In this document: piece after piece, positions 36,037 to 43,687 of the stretch | Position numbering within the stretch: the first letter of the stretch is position 1 | Layout of the letters: each line of letters opens with the position of its first letter | NCBI RefSeq assembly: GCF_002117005.1 | Contig: NZ_CP021023.1 | Location: 2,130,995 to 2,194,994 of the forward strand | Source: Sedimentisphaera salicampi | Lineage (GTDB): Bacteria; Planctomycetota; Phycisphaerae; Sedimentisphaerales; Sedimentisphaeraceae | DNA: 64,000 nucleotides | Direction: 5' to 3' | Notes under the pieces: model-generated | Seen by the model: the letters and a program-made list of their open reading frames with translations, nothing else | The model's database searches: none | What the model was told of the DNA's origin: nothing | Position numbers and translations under genes: made by a program

Positions 36037-36804
36037 TCAGCTCTTTCCCGCTTCATATTCTTTAAGCCATTTCTTGGCTTTGGGGTGGAGCCTCCAAGAA
36101 GGTTTGAGAATCTCTGCACAACACTGAGCCTCAGACTCTTCGCCTGCTGCATAAGAAACAGGAGAATCGCTTGGCAGTCTCTTTCTGTCTATGAGGTATT
36201 TCAGCACGTGGGGATTATAGTATTCGGCCTGCTCAAGAGACTTCTCGGCCTCAGCCTTGCCGCTTGTGATATAATCATACAGCACTCTTGACCACAAAAA
36301 TAACGCCGATACGTCGTCATCGTATTTATCCAGCAGTTTGCCGGCATCCGCGTAGCGTTTTGTGTTAAAATAACAGCTGATCAATAAATACCGAATGCCT
36401 TGATTATCATTAGGATTAAGTTTGAGCATTTCTTCATAAAGTTGAATAGCTGTGCTATGCCCTTTTTTGCCGAGCATTAAGTAAGACTCTGCCAGATCGG
36501 CCATAGCCCTCATAAAGGGACGGGTTTCAATAATCCCCCAGAAATTGCCGACTGCCTCTTCGAAAAAATCTTCGCCAAGGCCTCTTATCCCCGCTGCAAC
36601 AGCCTTTTGCGCCGATGCGATATGCTCTTCGGCCGTCTCGGATTCAAGATCGGAAAGCATTAGGATTGCATCAACACAGTCCAGATCAATGCTGAGTGCC
36701 TTATGGCAGAGTTTTGCCGCCTTCTCTCCATCTTCGCAAACGCATTCCATTGCCTCATAAACAATGTCTTGAGCATAGCGAGCTTGTTCGTCATTGATAT
36801 TCAT
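36037..36804 (-). CDS. Tetratricopeptide-repeat protein
   Basis: 255 residues, acidic, with helical repeats typical of TPRs: ALSIDLDCVDAILMLSDL, MADLAESYLMLGKKG, AIQLYEEMLKLNPNDNQG and LLISCYFNTKRYADAGKLL. The block VGNFWGIIETRPFMRAMADL occurs in a subset of bacterial TPR proteins. A basic C-terminal WRLHPKAKKWLKEYEAGKS ends it. Probably a cytosolic protein-protein adaptor. No signal peptide, no partner evident. Confidence 0.7.
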   Translation of the reverse strand: MNINDEQARYAQDIVYEAMECVCEDGEKAAKLCHKALSIDLDCVDAILMLSDLESETAEEHIASAQKAVAAGIRGLGEDFFEEAVGNFWGIIETRPFMRAMADLAESYLMLGKKGHSTAIQLYEEMLKLNPNDNQGIRYLLISCYFNTKRYADAGKLLDKYDDDVSALFLWSRVLYDYITSGKAEAEKSLEQAEYYNPHVLKYLIDRKRLPSDSPVSYAAGEESEAQCCAEILKPSWRLHPKAKKWLKEYEAGKS

Positions 36805-37063
36805 TTTACAGTTCCTGCAATTAACGTTAATTAAGCTTATTATACATTTATTTGGAAGCTTTTAAAACTCTATATAACAACACATCGGTGATGCGGCTTA
36901 AGCTTCCGCCCGGTTTTCTGCATACTGCGCACTTCAAGGCGTTTTCGGCGGCAAGAGGTGAACGATATAAGCTTAAAATCAAGCAATGCTGAAGGCAGTA
37001 AAAACGACCCTGAGAGGGCTGAAAACGGCGTTTTTAAGGGCTTGAGAGGGGATGAAGAGGAAC

Positions 37064-37137
37064 TACGCCCGGCAGGATTCGAACCTGCGACCTTTGGATT
37101 AGGAATCCAACGCTCTATCCAACTGAGCTACGAGCGC
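37064..37137 (-). tRNA. tRNA-Arg (anticodon CCT)
   Basis: On the minus strand GCGCTCGTAGCTCAGTTGG starts the acceptor and D arm. The anticodon arm is TTGGA-TTCCTAA-TCCAA with CCT in the loop, and the T arm contains GGTTCGAATCC. The acceptor stem pairs over seven positions with two G-T pairs. The 3-prime CCA is not encoded. Decodes AGG. tRNA genes are common integration sites, but no duplicated tRNA end was found nearby. Confidence 0.95.
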
Positions 37138-37329
37138 TTAAGCAGAAAGGGAAATTGTATTAAACAATCGTTAAAATTCAATTGTGATGTTTAAAAAATC
37201 TTTTCGCAGCGGGGAAAGATGTGTGCGGCAATTTTTTTGGGCAGAATGCAAATCACCATTCTGCGAAAAAACTTATGCCTACTCACTGCCTTTTGTCCAC
37301 TTATTTTCCGCGCCTGCGGCGGGTCTTTA

Positions 37330-37402
37330 AGCGTAGCTCGGTTTAAATATCTCGTTTTGTGAAATCGCTGCGTAATACTAATGACAATCAGAGCCGCACG
37401 TG
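37330..37402 (+). repeat. MITE-like element, copy 4
   Basis: AGCGTAGCTCGGTTTAAATA through GCTGCGTAATACTAATGAC to AATCAGAGCCGCACGTGG. It aligns over its whole length with copy 3 and, with the interior inverted, with copy 5. A TCCGCCGAAGGC palindrome follows at once. Confidence 0.7.
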
Positions 37403-37484
37403 GAGTCCGCCGAAGGCTGACTATTTCCGTGTAAAAATCAATTTAAACATTGGAGAAGAGTTTGGTATTGTGGTGAAACGTTCT

Positions 37485-37578
37485 GCCGGCAGAGAGCTTT
37501 CCCTCATTTATGAAAATGTTTTCTCTGATGTAAAAGAGAGTTAAACATCGGAGGAAGCGGAGATAACGGAGAGGATGT
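37485..37578 (-). repeat. R2 dispersed repeat, copy 2
   Basis: CCGGCAGAGAGCTTTCCCTC, ATGAAAATGTTTTCTCTGAT, then AAAGAGAGTTAA and GGAAGCGGAGATAACGGAGA. It is the inverse of the copy at 12201-12315, without that copy's GC-rich insert. Confidence 0.6.
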
Positions 37579-37854
37579 GATAAATTAGACAGGATTAACA
37601 AGATTTACAGGATGAGATAAAGATAGTGGCCTGTGGCAAGTGGCAGAGCTGCAAGTGGCAGAGCTGCAAGTCCGCCTGCGGCGGATTGCGAGCGGCAAAA
37701 TCATTTAGTGAAAAATTAGTGCAGATTAGTGGTTAGTAAATCCTTAGTGCTGCTTAGTGGCTTATAAATCTCAGCGGGGATTAGCGGCTGAAAAATATCT
37801 CCCCTCCGTTTCCTTCAAAAATTTAAAAAATCAGCAAAAATACTGAATTTTAAT

Positions 37855-37883
37855 TTGAATTCTGCGTTCAAATTTGGTATGTT
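37855..37883 (+). promoter_or_regulatory. Candidate promoter of the PEP-CTERM array
   Basis: TTGAAT (37855-37860) and TATGTT (37878-37883) with 17 bases between. A dyad TTTGAA-N7-TTCAAA overlaps the -35 box. The first gene begins 55 bases downstream. No terminator is evident within the array before the IS. Confidence 0.5.
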
Positions 37884-37937
37884 AAGAAACATAAGTTTTT
37901 ATAAAGTTTAGTGGAATTAAAGTTGGCAGGTGTGAAA

Positions 37938-38612
37938 ATGAAAAATTTATTGCCTCTGGCGGCGCTGGTTGTTATGGCTTCTGCAAGCTTGGCGGCGTAC
38001 AATCCTGTGTTTACAATTAATGCCGAGGCCTCAGAAACGGCATTAGGCTATCAGGAAGGCCAGTCTTACAGCTTCAGCTTTGTTGCTGACGGCTCAAGAA
38101 CCGAGCAGGCGGACGATGTATTCAGCCAATCTCAAAACTTCTGGAATGCAGAGCTCACAGGACAAGCCCCTGTGTTTCTGGATATTTACGGCTCAGGCGT
38201 TTCAGGTGAATATCAGACGCCGGATTCGACAGATTCTGATCCAAAAGATAAATTGGGCATTTATCATATAGATGATTTCTACAATAACACCACAGAATTC
38301 TACCTTTCTGCAATGGCAGATTCCAGCAATCTAAACATCACTGCGCCAAACGGTGATTATTTGAAACTTGTCAAATTTGTTGATTATGATGACAGCTTCG
38401 GCTTTGACTTTTCCAGCCAGACCTACTTAACCCCCGAAGCGTATTTCTCGGATTATTTAGGGGAGTATGATATCAGCGGCTCTTTCGAAGTTGCAAATGA
38501 AAACTCGAACTATGCAAATTTTACTCCAACTTCGGTTACCATCACCCCCGAGCCGGCGACGATGGCTCTTCTCGGCCTCGGCGGCCTCTTCATCCGCCGC
38601 AGAAGAACTTAA
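37938..38612 (+). CDS. PEP-CTERM protein, family A, member 1
   Basis: 224 residues from MKNLLPLAALVVMASASLAA (signal peptide). The earlier in-frame ATG lacks a ribosome binding site. The body carries LGYQEGQSYSFSFVADGSR, DIYGSGVSGEYQ and YFSDYLGEYD, blocks also present in the genes at 38696, 41404 and 45644, so these four are one divergent family. It ends TPEPATMALLGLGGLF plus IRRRRT, the exosortase sorting signal. A secreted, probably surface or matrix protein. No known domain is recognised. Confidence 0.8.
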   Translation: MKNLLPLAALVVMASASLAAYNPVFTINAEASETALGYQEGQSYSFSFVADGSRTEQADDVFSQSQNFWNAELTGQAPVFLDIYGSGVSGEYQTPDSTDSDPKDKLGIYHIDDFYNNTTEFYLSAMADSSNLNITAPNGDYLKLVKFVDYDDSFGFDFSSQTYLTPEAYFSDYLGEYDISGSFEVANENSNYANFTPTSVTITPEPATMALLGLGGLFIRRRRT

Positions 38613-38674
38613 AACTTAGAACTTACAACTTAGGACTTAGGACTTAATACTTACAACTTGTAACTTAGAACTTA
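38605..38674 (+). repeat. AT-type heptamer array 1
   Basis: Ten tandem 7-bp units of the form NNACTTA (GAACTTA, AAACTTA, GAACTTA, CAACTTA, GGACTTA ...). The first unit is shared with the last codons and stop (AGA ACT TAA) of the preceding gene. Confidence 0.85.
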
Positions 38675-38695
38675 TTTTTTACAAGGAGAACAAAA

Positions 38696-39343
38696 ATGAA
38701 AAATTTATTGCCTCTGGCGGCGGTTGTAATTGCAATTTCAGCGTGTTCTGTTTCGGCCGCTTACGATCCTGTGATCACTGTAACGGGCACAGCTCTAAGC
38801 AATAATAATAGGGGATACACTCCCGGGCAGGAGTACGATTTCACTTTTGTTCTCAACGGCTCGCGTTCAGAAGAACAGAACTATGATATGTACAATACAT
38901 ATCAGAATATGTGGCAAACCGATCTGCCTGAATCCGAAGCAGTAGTTGAAGATATCTATGGCTCAGGAGTATCGGGGGACTACCAAAGGCCGCAAGACCC
39001 ATGGGAATGGATTACTGTCAATTCAAACGGCCTGCATATTAAATCAGATGTAGAAGCAGGAAGTATGAACCTGTTTACACCCGAGGATGATGAAATATTC
39101 CAAATAGTATTAACTGAGATTGTTCTTCCCGAAGAATCCTTTGATTACACCACGACTTCCTACAAAACCCCCTGGCAATACTTTTCCGATTACCTTGGCG
39201 AATATGAGGTATTGGATGGTGGAGGGCTGACTGTCAACTACTCGACTGTTTTAGATGTGGATTCGGTTACCATCACCCCCGAGCCGGCGACGATGGCTCT
39301 TCTCGGCCTCGGCGGCCTCTTCATCCGCCGCAGAAGAACTTAA
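38696..39343 (+). CDS. PEP-CTERM protein, family A, member 2
   Basis: 215 residues. The signal peptide (MKNLLPLAAVVIAISACSVSA) is nearly the same as in the preceding gene. The body has RGYTPGQEYDFTFVLNGSR, DIYGSGVSGDYQ and YFSDYLGEYEV, so it is a diverged sister. The tail PEPATMALLGLGGLF and Arg cluster are identical at the DNA level to its neighbours. AAGGAGAACAAAA precedes the ATG. Confidence 0.8.
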   Translation: MKNLLPLAAVVIAISACSVSAAYDPVITVTGTALSNNNRGYTPGQEYDFTFVLNGSRSEEQNYDMYNTYQNMWQTDLPESEAVVEDIYGSGVSGDYQRPQDPWEWITVNSNGLHIKSDVEAGSMNLFTPEDDEIFQIVLTEIVLPEESFDYTTTSYKTPWQYFSDYLGEYEVLDGGGLTVNYSTVLDVDSVTITPEPATMALLGLGGLFIRRRRT

Positions 39344-39412
39344 AACTTAAAACTTAGGACTTAATACTTACAACTTGTAACTTAGAACATAAAACATACA
39401 ACTTAATACTTT
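39336..39412 (+). repeat. AT-type heptamer array 2
   Basis: Eleven tandem 7-bp units (GAACTTA, AAACTTA, AAACTTA, GGACTTA, ATACTTA, CAACTTG, TAACTTA, GAACATA ...), beginning within the stop codon of the gene before. Confidence 0.85.
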
Positions 39413-39429
39413 TTTACTAGGAGAACAAA

Positions 39430-40329
39430 ATGATGTGTTATTTAAGGAATTTGATGTGTTTGTCTGTGCTAATCGCTTTGCTTCTTGCAGCCCCCGCATT
39501 CAGCGCATACACGTTTGAAGGCGGAAATGCAATTTCTCATGAAGTAGGCGGGGAGGAAATTTCAGTTTCTGACTGGTCAGAAGTTTCCTCTGGCGATGAA
39601 TTGTATATTGGCCATGACGCATGGGGCAAACTAACCGGCGACGGCGGCTCTGGAACGGTTTATAATACTTATGTAGGCTATAACGGCGAGGGTGAAATGG
39701 TTCTTGCTGGAAGCAGTACAGATTTTACAAACGATAACGATTTTGCCGTGGGTGCGTTTGACAGCGGAGAGTTATCTGTCTCAAACGGAGCCTCTCTCTT
39801 GGTTAGAGCTGGCTTGCAGGTAGGATTAGAGTCTCAGGGAATTATGACCGTTGACGGCGGAGACGTGAATGGTGGAGGAGGAATTATTATGAATAATTCT
39901 GATTCTGCCGATGCGGACGGCAGCAGCCTTACAATCACAGGCGGCGGTACTGTAGATGCATATTCGCTTTCTCATTATAACAATTCCTCCTCTATGACCA
40001 TTGAAGACGGGACAGCCGATTTTGTTGATGGTTATGGTATAGTTGTTTATGGAGGGACATTTACAATTAACGTAGGCCTTTCCGGAAGTTTAAAACTTGG
40101 CCAGTTTTATCATAACGATATGGAGAGCTTTCTGGGGTTTATTGATGCACAGAATGACTCAACCATAAACCTCAATCTCTGGGACGGCTCGGATTATGTG
40201 GATTATTCTGCGCTCACTGAAGACGTGGATTATCAGGTAAATGGCGGTGAGCTTACAATCGTCCCCGAGCCGGCGACGATGGCTCTTCTAGGCCTCGGCG
40301 GCCTCTTCGTCCGCCGCAGAAGAACATAA
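39430..40329 (+). CDS. PEP-CTERM protein with T5SS/PEP-CTERM-associated repeats, family B, member 1
   Basis: 299 residues: signal peptide (LMCLSVLIALLLAAPAFSA), then beta-solenoid-like repeats such as VGYNGEGEMVLAGSSTDF, VGAFDSGELSVSNGASL and VGLESQGIMTVDGGDV. This pattern matches the PEP-CTERM/autotransporter-associated repeat (TIGR04393-like). Ends VPEPATMALLGLGGLF with VRRRRT. A paralogue is at 44706. Likely an elongated surface protein of unknown role. Confidence 0.8.
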   Translation: MMCYLRNLMCLSVLIALLLAAPAFSAYTFEGGNAISHEVGGEEISVSDWSEVSSGDELYIGHDAWGKLTGDGGSGTVYNTYVGYNGEGEMVLAGSSTDFTNDNDFAVGAFDSGELSVSNGASLLVRAGLQVGLESQGIMTVDGGDVNGGGGIIMNNSDSADADGSSLTITGGGTVDAYSLSHYNNSSSMTIEDGTADFVDGYGIVVYGGTFTINVGLSGSLKLGQFYHNDMESFLGFIDAQNDSTINLNLWDGSDYVDYSALTEDVDYQVNGGELTIVPEPATMALLGLGGLFVRRRRT

Positions 40330-40363
40330 AGCTTAGGACTTAATACTTACAACTTAATACTTT
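40322..40363 (+). repeat. AT-type heptamer array 3
   Basis: Six 7-bp units (GAACATA, AAGCTTA, GGACTTA, ATACTTA, CAACTTA, ATACTTT), starting in the stop codon and ending just before ACTAGGAGAAC. Confidence 0.8.
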
Positions 40364-40380
40364 TTACTAGGAGAACAAAA

Positions 40381-41325
40381 ATGAAAAATTTGTATTTGTA
40401 TTTGGCGGCGCTGGCCCTTATAGCGTCGGCAGGCCTTGGGGCGTACAGCGAAAATTTCGGCAGCGGGGATAATCAGTTTACGCTGAGCTTTGTTGATATC
40501 TCGGGTGATGCGAGCAGCGCCAACGGGACAAGTATCAGGAGCGGGGGCGGGAAAACGTTTGTTGACCCGGGCTACAACTACCGTATGGGCACCTATGAAA
40601 TAACCAACGACCAGTGGACAAAGTTCAAAGCTGAGTACGGAGACGTAACCGGCAATTATTTGAGTGCTTATAACGAAAGCCCATATTATACCGGTTCCAG
40701 CGTTCCCACTAACAATGTAAGCTGGTATGAGGCGGCTCAGTTCGTGAACTATCTGAACACAAGCAAGGGGCATCAGGCGGCCTATAAGTTTACCGGCACG
40801 CAGGGTGAAAGCGACTACACTCTCGGCACTTGGTCAGCCGGCAAGGCTTGGGAAGGCGAAAACCTCTATCGCCATAAGGATGCCCAATTCTTCCTGCCCA
40901 CAGAGGATGAATGGGTGAAGGCGGCATACTGGAACGGAGAGAGCATCCAGACATACGCCACGACAGACGACTCTGTGCCGCAAGCCGGAGAGGATTCTAA
41001 CTACGGCAATGCTGTTGGTGAGCCCTGGGATGTCGGCAGCGGCAGCGAAGAGCTCAACGGTACTTTCGATATGATGGGCAATGTGTGGGAGTGGATTGAG
41101 GAACCTCACGATCACGATGGTAGTTACACACTCTCCAATGGGGGCCTACTCAGGGGCGACGCTTATAATAGTGGTAATGACTGGATCACTTCTTCCGATT
41201 ACGGCACCCTATATAATTATTATGAGGAAACAAATAATGGTTTTCGTGTTGCCTCCGTCCCCGAGCCGGCGACGATGGCTCTTCTCGGCCTCGGCGGCCT
41301 CTTCATCCGCCGCAGAAGAACATAA
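40381..41325 (+). CDS. FGE/SUMF1-fold PEP-CTERM protein, family C, member 1
   Basis: 314 residues with a signal peptide (LYLAALALIASAGLGA). Residues ~25-290 match the formylglycine-generating-enzyme/C-type-lectin fold: YRMGTYEITNDQWTKF, NNVSWYEAAQFVNYLN, FFLPTEDEWVKAAYW, FDMMGNVWEWIEE and NGFRVASV. No Cys is present in the C-terminal part where true FGE has its two catalytic Cys, so sulfatase activation is unlikely. It ends in the common PEP-CTERM tail. The paralogue at 43688 is very similar except in the stretch before GFRVAS. Possibly a binding protein displayed at the surface. Confidence 0.8.
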   Translation: MKNLYLYLAALALIASAGLGAYSENFGSGDNQFTLSFVDISGDASSANGTSIRSGGGKTFVDPGYNYRMGTYEITNDQWTKFKAEYGDVTGNYLSAYNESPYYTGSSVPTNNVSWYEAAQFVNYLNTSKGHQAAYKFTGTQGESDYTLGTWSAGKAWEGENLYRHKDAQFFLPTEDEWVKAAYWNGESIQTYATTDDSVPQAGEDSNYGNAVGEPWDVGSGSEELNGTFDMMGNVWEWIEEPHDHDGSYTLSNGGLLRGDAYNSGNDWITSSDYGTLYNYYEETNNGFRVASVPEPATMALLGLGGLFIRRRRT

Positions 41326-41387
41326 AGCTTACAACTTAAAACTTATAACTTAATACTTACAACTTGTAACTTAGAACATAAAACTTA
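41318..41387 (+). repeat. AT-type heptamer array 4
   Basis: Ten 7-bp units (GAACATA, AAGCTTA, CAACTTA, AAACTTA, TAACTTA, ATACTTA, CAACTTG ...), starting in the stop codon. Confidence 0.85.
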
Positions 41388-41403
41388 TTTTTGGAGATAC
41401 CTA

Positions 41404-42081
41404 ATGGCAAATTTAAAAACAGCCGCTTTAGTGATGTTGGCTGCTGTTTCAGTGCAGGCGGCTTATGTATCGGTTACGTTCAGTGCAACTGCTGACAGCA
41501 CTAACTTTGGATACACACAGGGAGAAAGCTATTCCTTCACATGGGTGGTTAACGACGGCTTTACAGGCGGGGGCAACGATTCCTTTACAACAGCAGAAGG
41601 CGGAGGAGAGAACATAAATTACTGGGAGGAATACCACGCATCTGATCCTATGCTGATAGCGGATTTTTCCGGCGACGGCTTAAGCGGAACCTACGAGCGG
41701 GCTTCAGGCCCATACGGGCTCATTATCGCTGAGGATGATGATTTGAAAAATGTCAGTGTTTCAGATATCTATTACGGAGCATCAGGTTTAACAGCCCAAG
41801 GAAGCTCTTTATATGGTGCCGGAGCAAAGGAACTTGAAGTAACAGGCTTTTCCAACACCTTCACTGGAGAGTTTGTTAATCCAGCGGAATACTTAGCCCA
41901 GCGTGAAGGAACATACGATGTTACCAGCGGAGATTTATACTTAAGCTTTAAGGACGGCGTGGGAGCTCCTACTTCCTTTTATTTCACCCCCGACGAGTTT
42001 ACTATTGAGGAAGTCCCCGAGCCGGCAACGATGGCTCTTCTCGGCCTCGGCGGCCTCTTCATCCGCCGCAAAAGAACATAA
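41404..42081 (+). CDS. PEP-CTERM protein, family A/D, member 3
   Basis: 225 residues, signal peptide MANLKTAALVMLAAVSVQAA. The body has FGYTQGESYSFTWVVNDG, DFSGDGLSGTYE and YLAQREGTYDV, recognisably related to the genes at 37938 and 38696. It is almost identical in DNA to 45644-46324, pointing to a recent duplication. Ribosome binding site TTTGGAGATAC differs from the TAGGAGAAC used by the other classes but is shared with its copy. Ends PEPATMALLGLGGLF with IRRKRT. Confidence 0.8.
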   Translation: MANLKTAALVMLAAVSVQAAYVSVTFSATADSTNFGYTQGESYSFTWVVNDGFTGGGNDSFTTAEGGGENINYWEEYHASDPMLIADFSGDGLSGTYERASGPYGLIIAEDDDLKNVSVSDIYYGASGLTAQGSSLYGAGAKELEVTGFSNTFTGEFVNPAEYLAQREGTYDVTSGDLYLSFKDGVGAPTSFYFTPDEFTIEEVPEPATMALLGLGGLFIRRKRT

Positions 42082-42136
42082 AGCTTACAACTTACAACTT
42101 AAAACTTAAAACTTAGGACTTACAACTTAGAACATA
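42074..42136 (+). repeat. AT-type heptamer array 5, left part, interrupted by the IS
   Basis: Nine 7-bp units (GAACATA, AAGCTTA, CAACTTA, CAACTTA, AAACTTA, AAACTTA, GGACTTA ...). The array is cut by the IS4-family element and resumes at 43648. Confidence 0.8.
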
Positions 42137-42195
42137 AAACACAGCCATCCCATAGAAGAACAAAATATAAGATGTTTCTTTGAAAATAGCGGGGT

Positions 42196-42245
42196 ATGAG
42201 TTACACTAATTTCAACAAACTAACCAAAAATTAGGAGTAACTCAT
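42196..42245 (+). promoter_or_regulatory. Foldback hairpin covering the transposase ribosome binding site
   Basis: ATGAGTTAC (42196-42204) pairs with GTAACTCAT (42237-42245), and CTAATTT (42206-42212) with AAATTAG (42228-42234). The resulting 16-bp stem buries TAGGAG and the first bases of the ATG. It would form only in transcripts entering from upstream, a way to limit transposase made by read-through as known for IS10 and IS50. Confidence 0.65.
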
Positions 42246-43467
42246 GACACCCGCTAAGCATCAATATACAGTTCTCAAGCAGATATGCCAATATATTCCT
42301 GCTTATCTTGTTTCAAAATTATCCCGGTTTTACGGTATTGACAAGCAATCACGAACATTTTCGTGCTGGTCTCACATTGTATCTATGCTTCATGTCCAGA
42401 TTGCTCACAGCCTCTCGCTGAACGACGTTGCCGACACATTGCGTAATCATTCCGGAGCTTTGATTCCTATTCGCCGTGCAACCCCACCAAGCAGGAATGG
42501 GCTTTCTCATGCAAACAGGGTTCGAGATCCTCGTATGGCAGAGACTCTCTTCTGGGAGGTGCTGTCCCATATCCAAGCCCAGCATCCTAATTTTGGCAGA
42601 GGTCATAAATACTCCGGCCTTCCAAGGCGTTTTAAGAGAGCAATATATGCGGTTGATTCAACAACGATTCAGCTTGTAGCCAACTGTATTGACTGGGCTA
42701 AACATCGCAGACGCAAAGCCGCTGCAAAGTGCCACATGCAGCTTAATCTCCAGACATTCCTGCCTCAATTTGCTATTGTAAAAGAAGCCTCAACCCATGA
42801 TTCGACAGAGGCTTATCAGCTCTGTCAGAACCTTAAAAGCGGCGAAATAGCGGTTTTTGACAAGGCTTACGTGGATTTTAAGCATCTGGCTGATCTTGAC
42901 AGGCGAGAATTATTCTGGGTTACCAGAGCCAAAGACAATATGAAATATCGTTTTGTTAAACAGAATACAGAACCAAAAGGTGATATCCAATACGATGCAT
43001 TAATTGAACTTGAAATGCCGAAAAGCTATGAGGCCTACCCGAAGCAGCTCCGTTTGGTTAAGGCTTATGTGGAAGTTAACGGCGAGAAAAAGCTTATGAA
43101 ATTTATCACTAACAATACTCAGTGGGCGCCGAGCAGTATCTGCGGCCTATATAAATGCCGATGGGGCATAGAGGTGTTTTTCAAGCAAATAAAGCAGACT
43201 TTGCAGCTAAGCGATTTCCTAGGGCATAGCCAAGAAGCGATTCTATGGCAAGTATGGACGGCAATGCTTGCTTATATTTTAATACGGTATATAGGTTTCC
43301 TCGGCAAATGGAAAGGAACATTCAGTCGATTGTTTACTTTGCTGAGGGGTGTATTATTCAGCCGGCTGGATGTTTTTAGCGTTATGGCTGCCTGTGGGAC
43401 AGCACGTGGTTCACCGCGTATGGTTGCAAGCCCTCAGCAGGCTTATTTGCCAGGTTTTAATATGTAG
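42244..43467 (+). CDS. IS4-family transposase
   Basis: 407 residues. An N-terminal DUF4372-like DNA-binding region (YIPAYLVSKLSRFYGIDKQS) is followed by a DDE domain split by a beta-strand insertion. The acidic residues appear in YAVDSTTIQL (first Asp), IAVFDKAYVDF (second Asp) and CRWGIEVFFKQIKQTL (Glu, with the R-x3-E-x6-K pattern of IS4 elements). Full length, no frameshift. TAGGAG lies just before the ATG but inside a hairpin. Confidence 0.93.
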   Translation: MTPAKHQYTVLKQICQYIPAYLVSKLSRFYGIDKQSRTFSCWSHIVSMLHVQIAHSLSLNDVADTLRNHSGALIPIRRATPPSRNGLSHANRVRDPRMAETLFWEVLSHIQAQHPNFGRGHKYSGLPRRFKRAIYAVDSTTIQLVANCIDWAKHRRRKAAAKCHMQLNLQTFLPQFAIVKEASTHDSTEAYQLCQNLKSGEIAVFDKAYVDFKHLADLDRRELFWVTRAKDNMKYRFVKQNTEPKGDIQYDALIELEMPKSYEAYPKQLRLVKAYVEVNGEKKLMKFITNNTQWAPSSICGLYKCRWGIEVFFKQIKQTLQLSDFLGHSQEAILWQVWTAMLAYILIRYIGFLGKWKGTFSRLFTLLRGVLFSRLDVFSVMAACGTARGSPRMVASPQQAYLPGFNM

Positions 43468-43647
43468 CAAGATTTTACGCAAAGAAAGAGGTGAAAAAAG
43501 AGTGGGCAGTATTGAGCAAATAACTGACAATTGAACAATAGCCAAAAAAATGCAAACTGGGGTGATTGAAATCCTTCAGGAAAAGGGCGTTTTAATACAA
43601 TAAACAAGCCCTCAACGATAAATCTATGGACCTATGGGATGGCTGTG

Positions 43648-43667
43648 AACATAAAACATAAAACTTA
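43648..43667 (+). repeat. AT-type heptamer array 5, right part
   Basis: AACATA, AAACATA, AAACTTA continue the array interrupted by the IS and lead into TTTTTACTAGGAGAAC before the next gene. Confidence 0.75.
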
Positions 43668-43687
43668 TTTTTACTAGGAGAACAAAA

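Larger units (their letters stand above)
37138..37854. repeat. Intergenic repeat mosaic upstream of the PEP-CTERM array
   Basis: Contains the GTGTGCGGCAATTTTTTTGG module (37222-37241), a MITE-like copy (37330-37402), R2 copy 2 (37485-37578), a GATTAACAAGATTTACAGGA unit (37591-37610), reverse GC heptamers (37627-37670), the palindrome TCCGCCTGCGGCGGA (37671-37685) and TTAGTG units (37700-37795). No gene is supported. Confidence 0.65.
42140..43647 (+). mobile_element. IS4-family insertion sequence
   Basis: 1,508 bp bounded by perfect 16-bp inverted repeats CACAGCCATCCCATAG (42140-42155) and CTATGGGATGGCTGTG (43632-43647). A 9-bp direct repeat AACATAAAA flanks it (42131-42139 and 43648-43656), though the surrounding heptamers make such repeats more likely by chance. 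Removing the element restores a normal heptamer spacer. One intact transposase gene. The element looks complete and possibly active. Confidence 0.9.

Noticed and set aside
33616..37137. Complete prophage or integrative element at tRNA-Arg
   Set aside because: No integrase, structural genes or duplicated tRNA end were found; at most a remnant.
36958..37194. Open frame of 78 codons containing RPAGFEPATFGLG
   Set aside because: It is the antisense reading of tRNA-Arg, a well-known false protein; no ribosome binding site.
40381..41325. Formylglycine-generating enzyme activity for sulfatases
   Set aside because: The fold matches, but the C-terminal catalytic Cys pair is absent and no sulfatase gene is near.
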